Origin: Chloroflexota bacterium
Lineage (GTDB): Bacteria; Chloroflexota; Anaerolineae; Aggregatilineales; Phototrophicaceae
Direction: 5' to 3'
Length of the DNA: 64,000 nucleotides
Assembly (NCBI GenBank): GCA_026707665.1
Contig: JAPOWK010000059.1
Span: 1-64,000, forward strand
The notes under the pieces are model-generated. The model saw nothing but the letters and a program-made list of their open reading frames with translations, did not search any database and was not told the origin of the DNA. Below, one piece after another: positions 19,888 to 29,345 of the stretch. Both the position numbers and the translations under genes were made by a program. The stretch's first letter is position 1; each line of letters begins with the position of its first letter.

Positions 19888-20220
19888 ATGCCGGAATTTG
19901 TCCTTGTATTCGCGATCCTCGCCTTGGTCCTGGGCGTCTATTGGGCGCTGATTATCTTTCCCAAGCAGCGCGCTTTCCAGCACAAGCAGAAGATCGTGCG
20001 TTCCCTGCACGTTGGCGACGAGATCGTCACCTATGGCGGCATCGTCGGCAAGATCATCGATATTGATGTCGATCAAGGCGTCTCGCATATTGAGATCGCG
20101 GACGGCGTCCGCATCAAGCTGTTGACGGCGGCATTGCAGCAGGTCTATGATCCCGACGAACTCGCTTACAACGCGAAGCTCGGCGCCAAGACGCCGCGCG
20201 GCGAGCGGACTTCAGCCTGA
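19888..20220 (+). CDS. yajC: Preprotein translocase subunit YajC
   Basis: A 110-residue accessory protein of the SecDF-YajC complex in the cytoplasmic membrane. It has a single N-terminal helix (VLVFAILALVLGVYW), then IIFPKQRAFQHKQ, and the family signature VGDEIVTYGGIVGKI. A GTG two codons upstream is an alternative start. It is directly followed by secD and secF, the classic order. Confidence 0.93.
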   Translation: MPEFVLVFAILALVLGVYWALIIFPKQRAFQHKQKIVRSLHVGDEIVTYGGIVGKIIDIDVDQGVSHIEIADGVRIKLLTAALQQVYDPDELAYNAKLGAKTPRGERTSA

Positions 20221-20251
20221 AATACTCTGCAACCGAGGGAAGGCGAAAGCA

Positions 20252-21739
20252 ATGAGCAGCCATGCTCGATGGCTCATCTTCATAGTCATGCTGAGCGTCT
20301 TCTGCATTTGGGTGGCGACGCCGCCGGCATTCAAAGGCGTGCAAACGGAAGCCTGCGCCGCCGCCGAGGGCCCCAATCTCAAATGCAATGAAAACCTCGA
20401 GCTTGATTTCAACGGCGATGGCGAAAACGATTTTGTTCTGAATATCACCCAAAGCCTGGGGCTGGATCTCGTCGGCGGACTGCGCGTTCTGCTGCAAGCC
20501 GATACCGCGATAGACAACTTTACCCTGGAAGAATTGGGCGAAACCGCCAACAACGTCGCCCGCCGCGTGAATGCCCTTGGATTGACCGAAGCCACCGTAC
20601 AGGTGCAAGGGCGCGATCGGATCCTGGTGGAGCTCCCCGGCGTGCGCGATCCGGCTCAGGCGGTGGCCACTATTCAGCGAACCGCTCTGCTGGAATTTGT
20701 CGACTTCGGCGGCTTGCGCAATCAAGTCATCGATCTCGTCGGCCGCGAAATTGTAACCGACGAGCAAGTTGACCTGCGCCAGAACGCGGCGCTGGCGGAA
20801 GGCGAAACCGATCCGCTGGCTGATCGGCGGGCGCATCCAGTGACGGGCCTGCCCTTCCGCACGGTGATGACCGGCGCCGGCTTGCAAGCGGCCAGCGCCG
20901 TACTCTCGCCGCCGCAAGGCACCGGCAGCCCGGAATGGATGATCAATTTCGAAGTTAAAGAAGATTTCCAGGACATCTTCGGCAGCTTCACGCGCGATCG
21001 CATCGGCGAACCAATGGCGATTGTCCTGGATGGCGAGGTGCTGTCCGCGCCAATCATTCAGGCACAGCTTTCCTCCGGCGGCGTCATCACCGGTCAATTC
21101 ACCGAAGAAGAAGCCAATACCCTGGCGCTGCAACTGCGCTCGGGCGCGCTGCCGATCCCGCTGCGCATCGAAAGCACGCAGGAAGTCGGCGCTACGCTGG
21201 GCCAGGAATCGGTGCGGCTGAGCGTGCAAGCGGGCGTCGTTGGCGTCATCGTCGTTTTGGCTTTCATGTTGATCTATTATCGCTTGCCTGGCTTCGCCGC
21301 CGATCTGGCGCTGGTCGTCTTCATCTTTCTCAACATCGCGGTGTTCAAGCTGCTGCCGGTCACGCTCACCTTGCCCGCCATCACCGGTTTTCTGATCTCG
21401 ATCGGCACCGCTGTCGATGGCAACATTCTCATCTTCGAGCGCATCAAGGAAGAATTGCGCGCCGGCTTGCCGCTCGATGCCGCGCTGAAAGCCGGCTTCG
21501 ACCGCGCCTGGACCTCCATCCGCGATTCCAACTTGTCCACCATCATCATCTGCGGGATTCTATTCATGTTCGGGCAGACGCCCGGCGCCAGCATCGTCGC
21601 CGGCTTCGCCGTGACTCTGGCGATCGGGCTGGTGCTGAATTTGTTCACGGCCGTGATCGTCACGCGCACCTTTCTCTACATTCTTGTCGGCCTCTTCCGC
21701 GGTTCCATAGCGAACAACCGCGCGATCCTGGGCGCATGA
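20252..21739 (+). CDS. secD: Protein translocase subunit SecD
   Basis: SecD works with SecF to pull exported proteins across the membrane using the proton gradient. The 495-residue protein has an N-terminal helix, a large external P1 region starting LGLDLVGGLRVLLQ, the ELPGVRDPAQA segment, and a C-terminal six-helix RND-type core with SIGTAVDGNILIFERIKEEL and the conserved Asp. The start is the ATG before SSHARWLIF; the frame extends upstream into yajC. An Asp-rich short insert (DFNGDGEND) precedes the P1 domain. It lies in the yajC-secD-secF operon. Confidence 0.95.
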   Translation: MSSHARWLIFIVMLSVFCIWVATPPAFKGVQTEACAAAEGPNLKCNENLELDFNGDGENDFVLNITQSLGLDLVGGLRVLLQADTAIDNFTLEELGETANNVARRVNALGLTEATVQVQGRDRILVELPGVRDPAQAVATIQRTALLEFVDFGGLRNQVIDLVGREIVTDEQVDLRQNAALAEGETDPLADRRAHPVTGLPFRTVMTGAGLQAASAVLSPPQGTGSPEWMINFEVKEDFQDIFGSFTRDRIGEPMAIVLDGEVLSAPIIQAQLSSGGVITGQFTEEEANTLALQLRSGALPIPLRIESTQEVGATLGQESVRLSVQAGVVGVIVVLAFMLIYYRLPGFAADLALVVFIFLNIAVFKLLPVTLTLPAITGFLISIGTAVDGNILIFERIKEELRAGLPLDAALKAGFDRAWTSIRDSNLSTIIICGILFMFGQTPGASIVAGFAVTLAIGLVLNLFTAVIVTRTFLYILVGLFRGSIANNRAILGA

Positions 21740-21751
21740 GAACGACCAGCC

Positions 21752-22717
21752 ATGTTTAGCATCGTTCAAAAACGCCGCTGGTTCTTCATCTTGTCCGCCC
21801 TGATCATCGTGCCTGGCCTCGTGATCATGATTTTCTCGACGCTGACGACCGGCGCTCCCTTCCGCCTGAGCATCGACTTCCTGGGCGGCAGCATCTATGA
21901 GCTGAAGTTCGACCAGATTGGCGCCAGCGAAGACGGCATCCGCCGCGTATTCAACGCCGTCGGCGACGACAATGTGATCATTCAGCAGATCGGGGGGCGG
22001 GACGACTTCCGCTGGTCGGTGCGCGCCAGCTTCCACGACGTCAGCGTCACCGAGGACATCCTCGCGCGCTTATCCGCCCTGGCGCCGCTCAACCGCGACA
22101 GCTTCCGCGTCGAGACGGTTTCCGCCACCATCGGCCAGGAGGTGACCCGGTCGGCATTGGCAGCGGTAGCCGTCGGCGCGCTGGTCATCACCGGTTTCAT
22201 CGTGATCGCTTTCCGGCAGGTGCCGAACGCAATCCGCTATGGAGTTTGCGCTATCGCCGCCATGATTCACGACATTCTGGTGGTGATGGGCGTCATGTCA
22301 CTCTTTGGGCTGCTGCTCGGCTGGGAGATTGACGCGCTCTTCCTGACCGCCGTCTTGACCGTGGTCGGCTTTTCGGTGCAAGACTCGATCGTCGTCTTCG
22401 ACCGCATCCGCGAAAACATACCGAAGCATCTGGGCGAGCCTTATGAGACGATCGTCAACCGCAGCATTTGGGAGACGATCCACCGTTCGCTGGCCACCCA
22501 ATTGAACGCCTTCTTCATCATGATTGCGATTCTGCTCTTCGGCGGCGAAACCGTGAAGCAGTTCATCGCCATCTTATTCATTGGGCTGCTGTCGGGAACG
22601 TATTCCTCAATCTTCACCGCTGTGCCGCTCTTGGTGGCTTGGGAAAAAGGCGAACTGCCCTTCCTCGGCCGCCGCCGGCAAGACGATTCCGCGGAAGCAG
22701 TGGAAGACTCGGTCTAG
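21752..22717 (+). CDS. secF: Protein translocase subunit SecF
   Basis: A 321-residue partner of SecD with six helices. Recognisable parts are KRRWFFILSALIIVPG at the N-terminus, the SIDFLGGSIYEL segment of the external domain, GFSVQDSIVVFDRIREN (SecF signature with Asp) and the final INRS-like VNRSIWETIHRS. It starts 12 nt after secD. It converges on purH with a 7-bp gap and no visible terminator. Confidence 0.95.
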   Translation: MFSIVQKRRWFFILSALIIVPGLVIMIFSTLTTGAPFRLSIDFLGGSIYELKFDQIGASEDGIRRVFNAVGDDNVIIQQIGGRDDFRWSVRASFHDVSVTEDILARLSALAPLNRDSFRVETVSATIGQEVTRSALAAVAVGALVITGFIVIAFRQVPNAIRYGVCAIAAMIHDILVVMGVMSLFGLLLGWEIDALFLTAVLTVVGFSVQDSIVVFDRIRENIPKHLGEPYETIVNRSIWETIHRSLATQLNAFFIMIAILLFGGETVKQFIAILFIGLLSGTYSSIFTAVPLLVAWEKGELPFLGRRRQDDSAEAVEDSV

Positions 22718-22724
22718 CATCCGA

Positions 22725-24263
22725 CTAGTGACGAAAATGCCGTGTGCCGGTGAATATCATCGCCATGTCGAAGTAGTCGGCCGCCTCAATCACTTGCGCA
22801 TCACGAATGGATCCACCGGGCTGGATGACGCTGGTGACCCCGGCTCTAGCCGCGGACTCGATGCTGTCGGGGAATGGGAAGAAGGCGTCGGATGCCATCG
22901 CCGCGTTCACCGTCTCTCCCTCTGCTTTCTTGATCGCGAGCTCGGCCGCGTCAACCCGGCTGGGCAAGCCCCCGCCGATACCCACCGTGCGCTTGCCTTG
23001 CGCCAGCACAATTGCGTTGGACTTCACGTGCTGAACCGCCTTCCAGGCGAACAAGAGCGACTCCATCTCTTCGTCGGTTGGCAGGCGCCGCGTCACCATT
23101 TTCATGCGGGCTTCCGGCGGCGCGCCAATGTCCGGTCGCTGCAATAGCAGGCCGTTTGTCACGCTGCGAAACTCGTAACCGCCCCCGGTGAACGGACGCG
23201 ACATTTCCAGAATCCGGCAATTCTTGCGGCTGGCTTGCAGTTGCTTGATCACCTCGAAGGCGAAACTCGGCGCAATGATCGCTTCTACGAACATCGAGCC
23301 CAGGGCATCCACGAATGCTGAATCCAGCGCGCGATTGGCCGCGATAATGCCGCCGAAGGCCGATTTCGAGTCCGACGCCAGCGCCAGCGGAAAGGCGTTC
23401 GTCACCGTGGGCGCGCTCGCGATGCCGGTCGGATTGAGATGCTTGACAATTACTACGGTCGGCTCTTCAAAGCCGCTGACCGCGCGCCACGCCGCGTCGA
23501 CGTCCAGGATGTTGTTGTATGAGAGCTGTTTGCCCGCCAATTGATCGGCGCCCAAAGGCGACGATTCCGCGCTCCGCGCATAGTAGGCGGCCGACTGATG
23601 TGGATTCTCGCCGTAACGCAAATCGTGACTGCGCTGTACACCAATCGAGATAAGCTCTGGAACATCGCCATCGGCTGGCTCGGCAACATCCGATTCGCTT
23701 AGATAGGCGTGGATGGCTTCGTCATAATCGCGGCTATGCGCAAAAGCCTTGACCGCCAGTTCTCGGCGCTGCGCCAAGCTTGTGTTGCCTTCTGCCTTCA
23801 TTGCGACCAGTACACTCGAATAATCCAGCGGGTCGCATAGAACCGTTACGCGGGAGAAATTCTTCGCCGCCGCGCGCAGCAACGTCACCCCGCCTATGTC
23901 AATCTGCTCTATCGCCGCTTCGATGGATACATCCGGGTCCCGAATCGTCTCGCTGAAGGGATACAAGTTGCAGACAACCAGGCTGATCGGCGCGATTCCG
24001 TGAGCGGCCAATTCAGCGAAGTCATCGGTCGTGTCACGCGCCAGAATGCCGCTGTGGATCGCCGGGTGCAAAGTCTTGACCCGCCCGCCCAGCATCTCGG
24101 CTTGCCCGGTGACGCGCTCGACTTTGGTAATCGGGATGCCGGCGTCAGACAAGGTCTGGCCCGTACCACCGCTGGCGACGACCTCCCAGCCAAGCCCGAC
24201 CAATTCCCTGGCGAAACCGATGACGCCTTGCTTGCTCGACACGCTGAACAACGCTCTCGGCAT
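22725..24263 (-). CDS. purH: Bifunctional AICAR transformylase / IMP cyclohydrolase
   Basis: PurH performs the last two steps of IMP synthesis in the cytoplasm. The N-terminal cyclohydrolase has the MGS-like fold (VVASGGTGQTL, GRVKTLHPAIHSGIL). The C-terminal transformylase starts near DLRYGENPHQSAAYY and has the catalytic KHLNPTGIA; the usual NPCG is NPTG here. Length, 512 residues, is normal. The ATG before PRALFSV is chosen over a GTG two codons upstream because GAAGG stands 8 nt away. A TATAAT (24306-24311, minus strand) implies a leader of about 36 nt. No other pur gene is near. Confidence 0.96.
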   Translation of the reverse strand: MPRALFSVSSKQGVIGFARELVGLGWEVVASGGTGQTLSDAGIPITKVERVTGQAEMLGGRVKTLHPAIHSGILARDTTDDFAELAAHGIAPISLVVCNLYPFSETIRDPDVSIEAAIEQIDIGGVTLLRAAAKNFSRVTVLCDPLDYSSVLVAMKAEGNTSLAQRRELAVKAFAHSRDYDEAIHAYLSESDVAEPADGDVPELISIGVQRSHDLRYGENPHQSAAYYARSAESSPLGADQLAGKQLSYNNILDVDAAWRAVSGFEEPTVVIVKHLNPTGIASAPTVTNAFPLALASDSKSAFGGIIAANRALDSAFVDALGSMFVEAIIAPSFAFEVIKQLQASRKNCRILEMSRPFTGGGYEFRSVTNGLLLQRPDIGAPPEARMKMVTRRLPTDEEMESLLFAWKAVQHVKSNAIVLAQGKRTVGIGGGLPSRVDAAELAIKKAEGETVNAAMASDAFFPFPDSIESAARAGVTSVIQPGGSIRDAQVIEAADYFDMAMIFTGTRHFRH

Positions 24264-24347
24264 AAACACAACCTTCAGTTCTTAGCTATGCGCCACAACA
24301 AACCAATTATACTGTTTTGACTTGGGAGGGCATAGGGAGTTCCAACG

Positions 24348-25364
24348 CTAGTCATCCAGCGGGATGATCGCGTCCGGCAGAATGTGAACGGTTAGCTTCT
24401 CGCCGACATTTACCGGGAGTTCGCTCAGGTCAAATGACAGAGGCAAACCGGAGTCGGTCGTTGCGGTCAAGTCGTAGCGCTCGCCGCGAAAAACGGCGGC
24501 TTCCAGCGTAAGCTCAGTCGGTATTGCATCGTTCGTCTGGCCGCCATTGTGGCGAATGCCCGCGGGATGAATCAATATACTTGAGCCGATTCTCCAATTC
24601 CCGCCGCCCGCACGACTGAGAAGACTGGTTATTCTCCTGTCACTGGTCGAGTAAACGTTTTGCAAGCCCAGAAATCGCGCGACAAAAGCGCAGGAAGGCC
24701 GCCGGTAAACCTGGCGCGGACTGCCATGCTGTCGCACACTGCCGATATTCATCACGGCAATGCGGTCGGCGACTGCATAAGCTTCGCGTCGATCATGAGT
24801 GACGTATATCGCGCTCAATCCAGCGCTCTTGATGATCTGGCGCAGCTCGAGCGCCAGTTGATCGCGAAGCTGCGCATCCAGGGACCCGAGCGGCTCATCC
24901 AGCATCAGCAGGCGTGGATTCGGCGCCAGGCTGCGCGCCAGCGCCACCCGCTGCTTTTGCCCGCCGGAGAGCGATGCGACATCGCGCTCGTCGAAATCCT
25001 CCAAGCCGACGCGCTGCAGGAGCGACTGTACTTTCTCGCCGATTTCCCTGCGATTAAGACCGAGTCGCTTCAAGCCATACGCGATATTGTCCGCGGTCGA
25101 CAGATGCGGGAAGAGAGCGAAATCTTGAAACATCAAGCCGAAGCCGCGCCGATGCACCGGAACCGGCCTTATGTCCTCGCCGTCAAAGACGATGGCGCCG
25201 TCATAGTCGGTCTCCAAACCGGCGACGATCCGCAGCAATGTCGTCTTGCCACAGCCGCTGGGTCCAAGAAGGCAAAGGATCTCGCCCGCTTCAAGGTCCA
25301 ACGATACATCGCGCAGCGAAACGATTTCACCGTAGGCATGAGAAACGCGCTCAATTCGCAACAT
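24348..25364 (-). CDS. thiQ: Thiamine ABC transporter, ATP-binding protein
   Basis: This ATPase powers the ThiBPQ importer. Walker A is GPSGCGKTTL, the Q-loop FQDFALFP, the signature LSGGQKQRVALARSL, Walker B LLMLDEPLGSLD, and the H-loop histidine is in YVTHDRREA. At 338 residues it is longer than the roughly 230-residue ThiQ of enteric bacteria, because of a C-terminal TOBE-like regulatory domain like that of PotA/FbpC. Its ATG shares one base with the stop of thiP (TGATG). Thiamine specificity is inferred from the TPP riboswitch and ThiB-like binding protein; from the ATPase alone, iron or spermidine would also fit. Confidence 0.88.
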   Translation of the reverse strand: MLRIERVSHAYGEIVSLRDVSLDLEAGEILCLLGPSGCGKTTLLRIVAGLETDYDGAIVFDGEDIRPVPVHRRGFGLMFQDFALFPHLSTADNIAYGLKRLGLNRREIGEKVQSLLQRVGLEDFDERDVASLSGGQKQRVALARSLAPNPRLLMLDEPLGSLDAQLRDQLALELRQIIKSAGLSAIYVTHDRREAYAVADRIAVMNIGSVRQHGSPRQVYRRPSCAFVARFLGLQNVYSTSDRRITSLLSRAGGGNWRIGSSILIHPAGIRHNGGQTNDAIPTELTLEAAVFRGERYDLTATTDSGLPLSFDLSELPVNVGEKLTVHILPDAIIPLDD

Positions 25365-27028
25365 CAGAATTCACCGACGCCGGCAATCCGCAGCCGTTCG
25401 ATAATCACAAAGCCACTAGCGCAGACCAGCATCAAGAGGACGCTCATCGCCAGCGATTGCCGATATGAAGCAAAGCCCGGATCGCCCAGCAGGCGGTAGA
25501 TCACCACCGGAATCGTCACCGATTCTCGCTGCGCGACAAATAGCGACGCCCCGAACTCGCCCATGCTGACGGTGAATGCGAAGGTCGCCCCAACCGCAAT
25601 GCCCCGCCCCAATAATGGCAGGTCAATTGTCAGCAGGGCGTCTACGGGCTTCGCGCCGAGAGTCCGCGCCGCCTCTCGCAATGACGCGGGTATCGCCCGC
25701 AAGCTGGGCAATACGCTTCGGATTACGAAGGGCAGCGCCACCAAGGTATGCGAAATAGGAATGATCAGCCAAGACGCGCGCAGATTCAGAGGCGGCTCGT
25801 CCAGCGCGATGATAAAACCGAAGCCCAAGGTGACCGCGCTCGTCGCCAGCGGCAGCATGAACAGCGGATCCAGCAGCCGCGACCACCGTCCGCGGCGCTC
25901 GATCATATAGGATGCGATCAGACCCAGACTCAAAGCGGCGCACATGGCGATCAGCGCGAATCGCAGGGAATTGAAAACCGACTCGATCGGAGCGATAAAC
26001 AACAGCGAACCACGAGACTTTTCCACCAGGCTGGCGAAATTGGCCAAGTCCAGCTGACCTGCGACCAGGACCGAACGCACGACAAGCGCAAGCAATGGAG
26101 CAAAGAGCAGAACAGCAATCAGAGCGACGCAAAGGCTGACGCAGAGTCGCTCCAGCAGCGTTCGAGGGCGCTTCGCGACGGCTGCGCTGCTGGCAAGCGT
26201 AAGTTGCAGTCTCTTCTGTGTAGACGTGTAGATCATCATCATGAACAACATGCTCAATATCTGCACCAGTGACAGCGCCGCCGCCAGCGGCAGGTTGAAC
26301 ATATTGACCGCTTGATAGTAGATCTGCACCTCGAGCGTGGCGAAGCGAATACCGCCCAGGATCAGAATCACGCCGAAGCTGGTGAAGGAAAAGATGAACA
26401 CCAGCACGCCAGCCGAAAGCATAGCCGGACGAATCAGCGGCAGGCGAATGTCGCGCCAAAGCGCCAATTCATCCGCCCCCAGGCAGCGAGCCGCCTCTTC
26501 GACGCGGAAGCCAAGCGACGACCAATAGCTCGTCATGATGCGCAGCGCCACCGCGAAATTGTAGAAAACGTGCGCGATGATGATCATCGCCAGACTGCGC
26601 TCAAGCTGGATCGGCGTGGATTCCAGCGTAAAAAACGCCATTAGCAGGTCATTGAGGGTGCCGTCCTTGCCAAGCAAGGTCGCAAACGCCAGCGCGACCA
26701 CGACGGTCGGCAAGACAAATGGCAGCGTCGCTAACGAAAGCAGCAGCGTCTTGCCGCGGAATTGATAGCGCGCGAAGACGAATGCGCAGGGCGTGGCCAG
26801 CACTAGTGTCACGACGGTCGACAGCGCTGCCTGATACACCGTAAAGAGCAGCGTCCCGATGTAGTAGTCGCTCGAAAGCAGCCGGACGAAAGCTGACAGA
26901 TCGAGAATTCCAGCGGGCCGCAGGCTGACATCGAATATCGAAAGCAGCGGATAGGCGTAGAAGAGCCCGAGGAAAGCCAGCGGGATGAAAAAAACGATGA
27001 CCCAAAGCTGACGCGCGCGCCGCATCAA
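25364..27028 (-). CDS. thiP: Thiamine ABC transporter, fused permease
   Basis: A 554-residue permease containing two BPD-transp-1 units in one chain, as in ThiP and FbpB. Both EAA loops that dock on the ATPase are visible: EEAARCLGADELALW near residue 170 and EAARTLGAKPVDALL near 445. About twelve helices are predicted. Its ATG overlaps the thiB stop by 4 nt and its stop overlaps the thiQ start, indicating a strictly coupled operon. Confidence 0.9.
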   Translation of the reverse strand: MMRRARQLWVIVFFIPLAFLGLFYAYPLLSIFDVSLRPAGILDLSAFVRLLSSDYYIGTLLFTVYQAALSTVVTLVLATPCAFVFARYQFRGKTLLLSLATLPFVLPTVVVALAFATLLGKDGTLNDLLMAFFTLESTPIQLERSLAMIIIAHVFYNFAVALRIMTSYWSSLGFRVEEAARCLGADELALWRDIRLPLIRPAMLSAGVLVFIFSFTSFGVILILGGIRFATLEVQIYYQAVNMFNLPLAAALSLVQILSMLFMMMIYTSTQKRLQLTLASSAAVAKRPRTLLERLCVSLCVALIAVLLFAPLLALVVRSVLVAGQLDLANFASLVEKSRGSLLFIAPIESVFNSLRFALIAMCAALSLGLIASYMIERRGRWSRLLDPLFMLPLATSAVTLGFGFIIALDEPPLNLRASWLIIPISHTLVALPFVIRSVLPSLRAIPASLREAARTLGAKPVDALLTIDLPLLGRGIAVGATFAFTVSMGEFGASLFVAQRESVTIPVVIYRLLGDPGFASYRQSLAMSVLLMLVCASGFVIIERLRIAGVGEF

Positions 27029-28077
27029 CGCAGCATGACCTCCATCCAGGCTTGCACCCAGTCTTCGCGATTCGCTTCGATATCAGCCGGTTCTACAAAT
27101 GCCGGATTCTCAGGAATCAAAGCGTGCTCGGCGAAAACCGCCGGCAACATGATATCCTCCCGCACCGGGAAGACAAACATATTGAGCGGCAATTCTTCCT
27201 GGAAAGCCGGGCTCAGCATAAAGTCGACGAATAGCCGAGCCGCTGCTTCGTTGGTTGCCCCGGCCAGAATGCCGACGTATTCAACTTGCCGAAAGCACAT
27301 ATTGTCGCCGACTATGGCGCCGGTGATCGCGCCCGCATCGGGATCTTCGCTGTAGTAAACTTCCGCCGGCGGGCTGCTGGCGTAACTGACCACCAGGGGG
27401 CGCGTGCCCGATTCCCGGCCCGTCACCATAAACTCGCCGTAGTAGGCATCGGTCCAGCCATCGACAACGAGCAAATCATTCGCAGCCAGATCCTGCCAAT
27501 AGTCTAGATAGTTGTAATCGCCCTCGGCGCCGAATTCAGCGATGGTCGCCAGCAGAAATGCTAGACCGGGCGAAGAAGTCGCCGGGTTTTCCGCTACCAG
27601 CAGTCCGCGATATTCCGCTTTCGTCAAGTCGCTTAAGCTCTCAGGCAGTTCCAGTTCGTTCGATTCAAAATAGGCGATGTCATAATTGAGACAGACATCG
27701 CCAAAATCGATCGGCGTCACGCGGAAGCTGTCGTCAGGAAGGAAGCCCTCGCGAACGAATTCGAGCACCGGCGACTCATAGGGCGCGAAAATCTCGGCGG
27801 CCAGCGCCCGGCTCAAGAAGGTGTTGTCCACGCCATAGAGCAGATCGCCTAGCGGATTGTTCTTGCTCAAGATCGCCTGATTCACCATCTGGCCCGCGTC
27901 GCCCGAGCGCAGGATTTCGACCGATACTCCGCTCTCCGCTTCGAATGCAGCCAGCACTTCTTCGGTCATGGCGAAGCTGTCATGTGTCAGGACTACCAGC
28001 CTTTCCGCCTCTTGCGCGGAGACCGGACAGACGGCAATAAAGACCAGCAAAAGGATTGAGATTGCGCGCGGAATCAT
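27025..28077 (-). CDS. thiB: Thiamine-binding periplasmic-type protein
   Basis: A 350-residue exported binding protein with signal MIPRAISILLLVFIAVCPVSA. The mature start VVLTHDSFAMTEEVLAAFE and the DLLYGVDNTFLSRAL segment match ThiB/TbpA of the family 6 solute-binding proteins, which hold thiamine or its phosphates. AGGAG precedes the ATG. The upstream TPP riboswitch strongly supports the thiamine assignment. It is the first gene of the operon. Confidence 0.92.
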   Translation of the reverse strand: MIPRAISILLLVFIAVCPVSAQEAERLVVLTHDSFAMTEEVLAAFEAESGVSVEILRSGDAGQMVNQAILSKNNPLGDLLYGVDNTFLSRALAAEIFAPYESPVLEFVREGFLPDDSFRVTPIDFGDVCLNYDIAYFESNELELPESLSDLTKAEYRGLLVAENPATSSPGLAFLLATIAEFGAEGDYNYLDYWQDLAANDLLVVDGWTDAYYGEFMVTGRESGTRPLVVSYASSPPAEVYYSEDPDAGAITGAIVGDNMCFRQVEYVGILAGATNEAAARLFVDFMLSPAFQEELPLNMFVFPVREDIMLPAVFAEHALIPENPAFVEPADIEANREDWVQAWMEVMLR

Positions 28078-28190
28078 AACCTGCTCCTATCGTCTCATTC
28101 GGACAGACGACCCTCATGGCGAATGCGCATATCGGACTCGCCATGCGTTTACACTTGCCTGAGACTGAAGAAGCCGGATCCGCTATGAGC

Positions 28191-28227
28191 AAAAGCCACC
28201 CCTGTCGGGGTGTGTACAGGGGTGGCT
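28191..28227 (-). terminator. Riboswitch-controlled terminator before thiB
   Basis: AGCCACCCCTGT and ACAGGGGTGGCT form a perfect 12-bp stem around a 10-nt loop, followed on the minus strand by TTTT. It lies right after the TPP aptamer, where an expression platform is expected. Confidence 0.92.
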
Positions 28228-28246
28228 AAAGCAAGGGTGCTGCAGA

Positions 28247-28335
28247 CATCCCTACGCCAGCATTACCTGGATCAGGTTTATGGGTCGGCATGACTACCAC
28301 GCCCTCTCAGCCCGCTCGCGCGAGCTCCCCAAGTC
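28247..28335 (-). promoter_or_regulatory. TPP riboswitch (THI element) controlling thiBPQ
   Basis: Read on the minus strand, the aptamer shows the conserved GGGCTGAGAGGG block, the GACCC block, ACCTGATCCAGGTAATGC and finally GCGTAGGGA. These are the pyrimidine- and pyrophosphate-sensing parts of the TPP aptamer. With TPP bound, the strong hairpin downstream should terminate transcription, so the transporter is made when TPP is low. Confidence 0.96.
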
Positions 28336-28358
28336 TCGACATTTGGTCGTTGTGTTTC

Positions 28359-28387
28359 ATTATACTGTGCAAATACCTACATCGCAA
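28359..28387 (-). promoter_or_regulatory. Promoter of the TPP riboswitch and thiBPQ
   Basis: On the minus strand TTGCGA is followed after 17 nt by a perfect TATAAT. Transcription would begin about 15-20 nt before the aptamer, which fits. The -35 lies within 11 nt of the end of the CoA-transferase gene. Confidence 0.75.
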
Positions 28388-28397
28388 CAAATTGACT

Positions 28398-29204
28398 TCA
28401 AGACTGTACAAATCGCGTCACGAACTCTTCAAAGCGGTCCCCATTACAGGCTTCGGTGTACTCAAGGATTTTCGCGCCGGCCATCGGGTACAGCGGATAG
28501 CAGCTGCTCGGCGCGGCGCCGCCCGGCAGCTCCACAACCATGTCGCAACCGGGGCGCGGGATAATGACGCCGTCCGTCGACCGCTCCAATTGGTCAACGA
28601 CGCGCTCGACTGTGGCAATGACCGTATCCGCGACATAAACGAGTTCCAGGTCGATTCCCAAGTTATTGTTAATCAGAACATTGCCCTGCCGATCGCCCGC
28701 CAGCCCGTGGATGACAGCCACATCGCAGGCGATCGCCGGAAACGCCACTAGCTCGTCGCCGCCGTATGGATCGATTACGGTCTTTACGTCCGGGCGCAGC
28801 GCTGGCAAGTCCGTGCCCAGCCAGGCAGTCGACGGCAAGAATCCGACGCCGGCAATTTGAGCGCGAATCCCCATCACGATGCTCGCTTCCGTCTCTTCGA
28901 TAACCTCAAGGCGCTGTGATTGGACGAATTGCGTGAACATAGGCGCCAGGCCAAATGCTTCCAAGCCAAAATAGGCCGAGCGCACCCGCTTGACGCATCC
29001 AGCGCCGACCAGCAAATCCGATTCCAGCCCGCCAGTAAAGCTCAGCAACGTCAAATCTGCCAGTGGCCGGCGGCGCTTAAGCAGGCCCTTCACGAAACCA
29101 ATCGGCCGGCGATAGAGCGTCATCCCGCCTAAAGCCAGGGTGTCGCCATCTTTGACGATCGCCGCCGCTTCTTCCAGTGGAATATAGATATCAGTCACGC
29201 CCAT
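28398..29204 (-). CDS. CoA-transferase-fold protein, subunit A (GctA/IpdA-like)
   Basis: A 268-residue protein of the class I CoA-transferase alpha family. Visible features: VKDGDTLALGGMTLYRRPIG (the glycine-rich CoA-binding turn), YFGLEAFGLAPMF, EETEASIVMGIRAQIAG, FLPSTAWLGTDL and VIHGLAGDRQGN. These fit glutaconate-type CoA-transferase A and the IpdA subunit of ring-opening hydrolases better than short-chain transferases. Its partner subunit is normally adjacent, but here a matching B subunit lies about 3.6 kb away on the same strand beyond three unrelated genes. The gene diverges from the S41 protease. The reaction is unknown. Confidence 0.88.
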   Translation of the reverse strand: MGVTDIYIPLEEAAAIVKDGDTLALGGMTLYRRPIGFVKGLLKRRRPLADLTLLSFTGGLESDLLVGAGCVKRVRSAYFGLEAFGLAPMFTQFVQSQRLEVIEETEASIVMGIRAQIAGVGFLPSTAWLGTDLPALRPDVKTVIDPYGGDELVAFPAIACDVAVIHGLAGDRQGNVLINNNLGIDLELVYVADTVIATVERVVDQLERSTDGVIIPRPGCDMVVELPGGAAPSSCYPLYPMAGAKILEYTEACNGDRFEEFVTRFVQS

Positions 29205-29345
29205 TTAGTCTGTCGCTCAGCGCTCGTCAGGCAGGTTCGTTGCTCAGCAGCCGCTTCGCCAGCAAGGGATGGCTGTACCGTTGCGACGCGGTATTCGCCT
29301 ATACTATATCGATAGGGAGACATCTGCACGTACAGGAGTTGTTTT

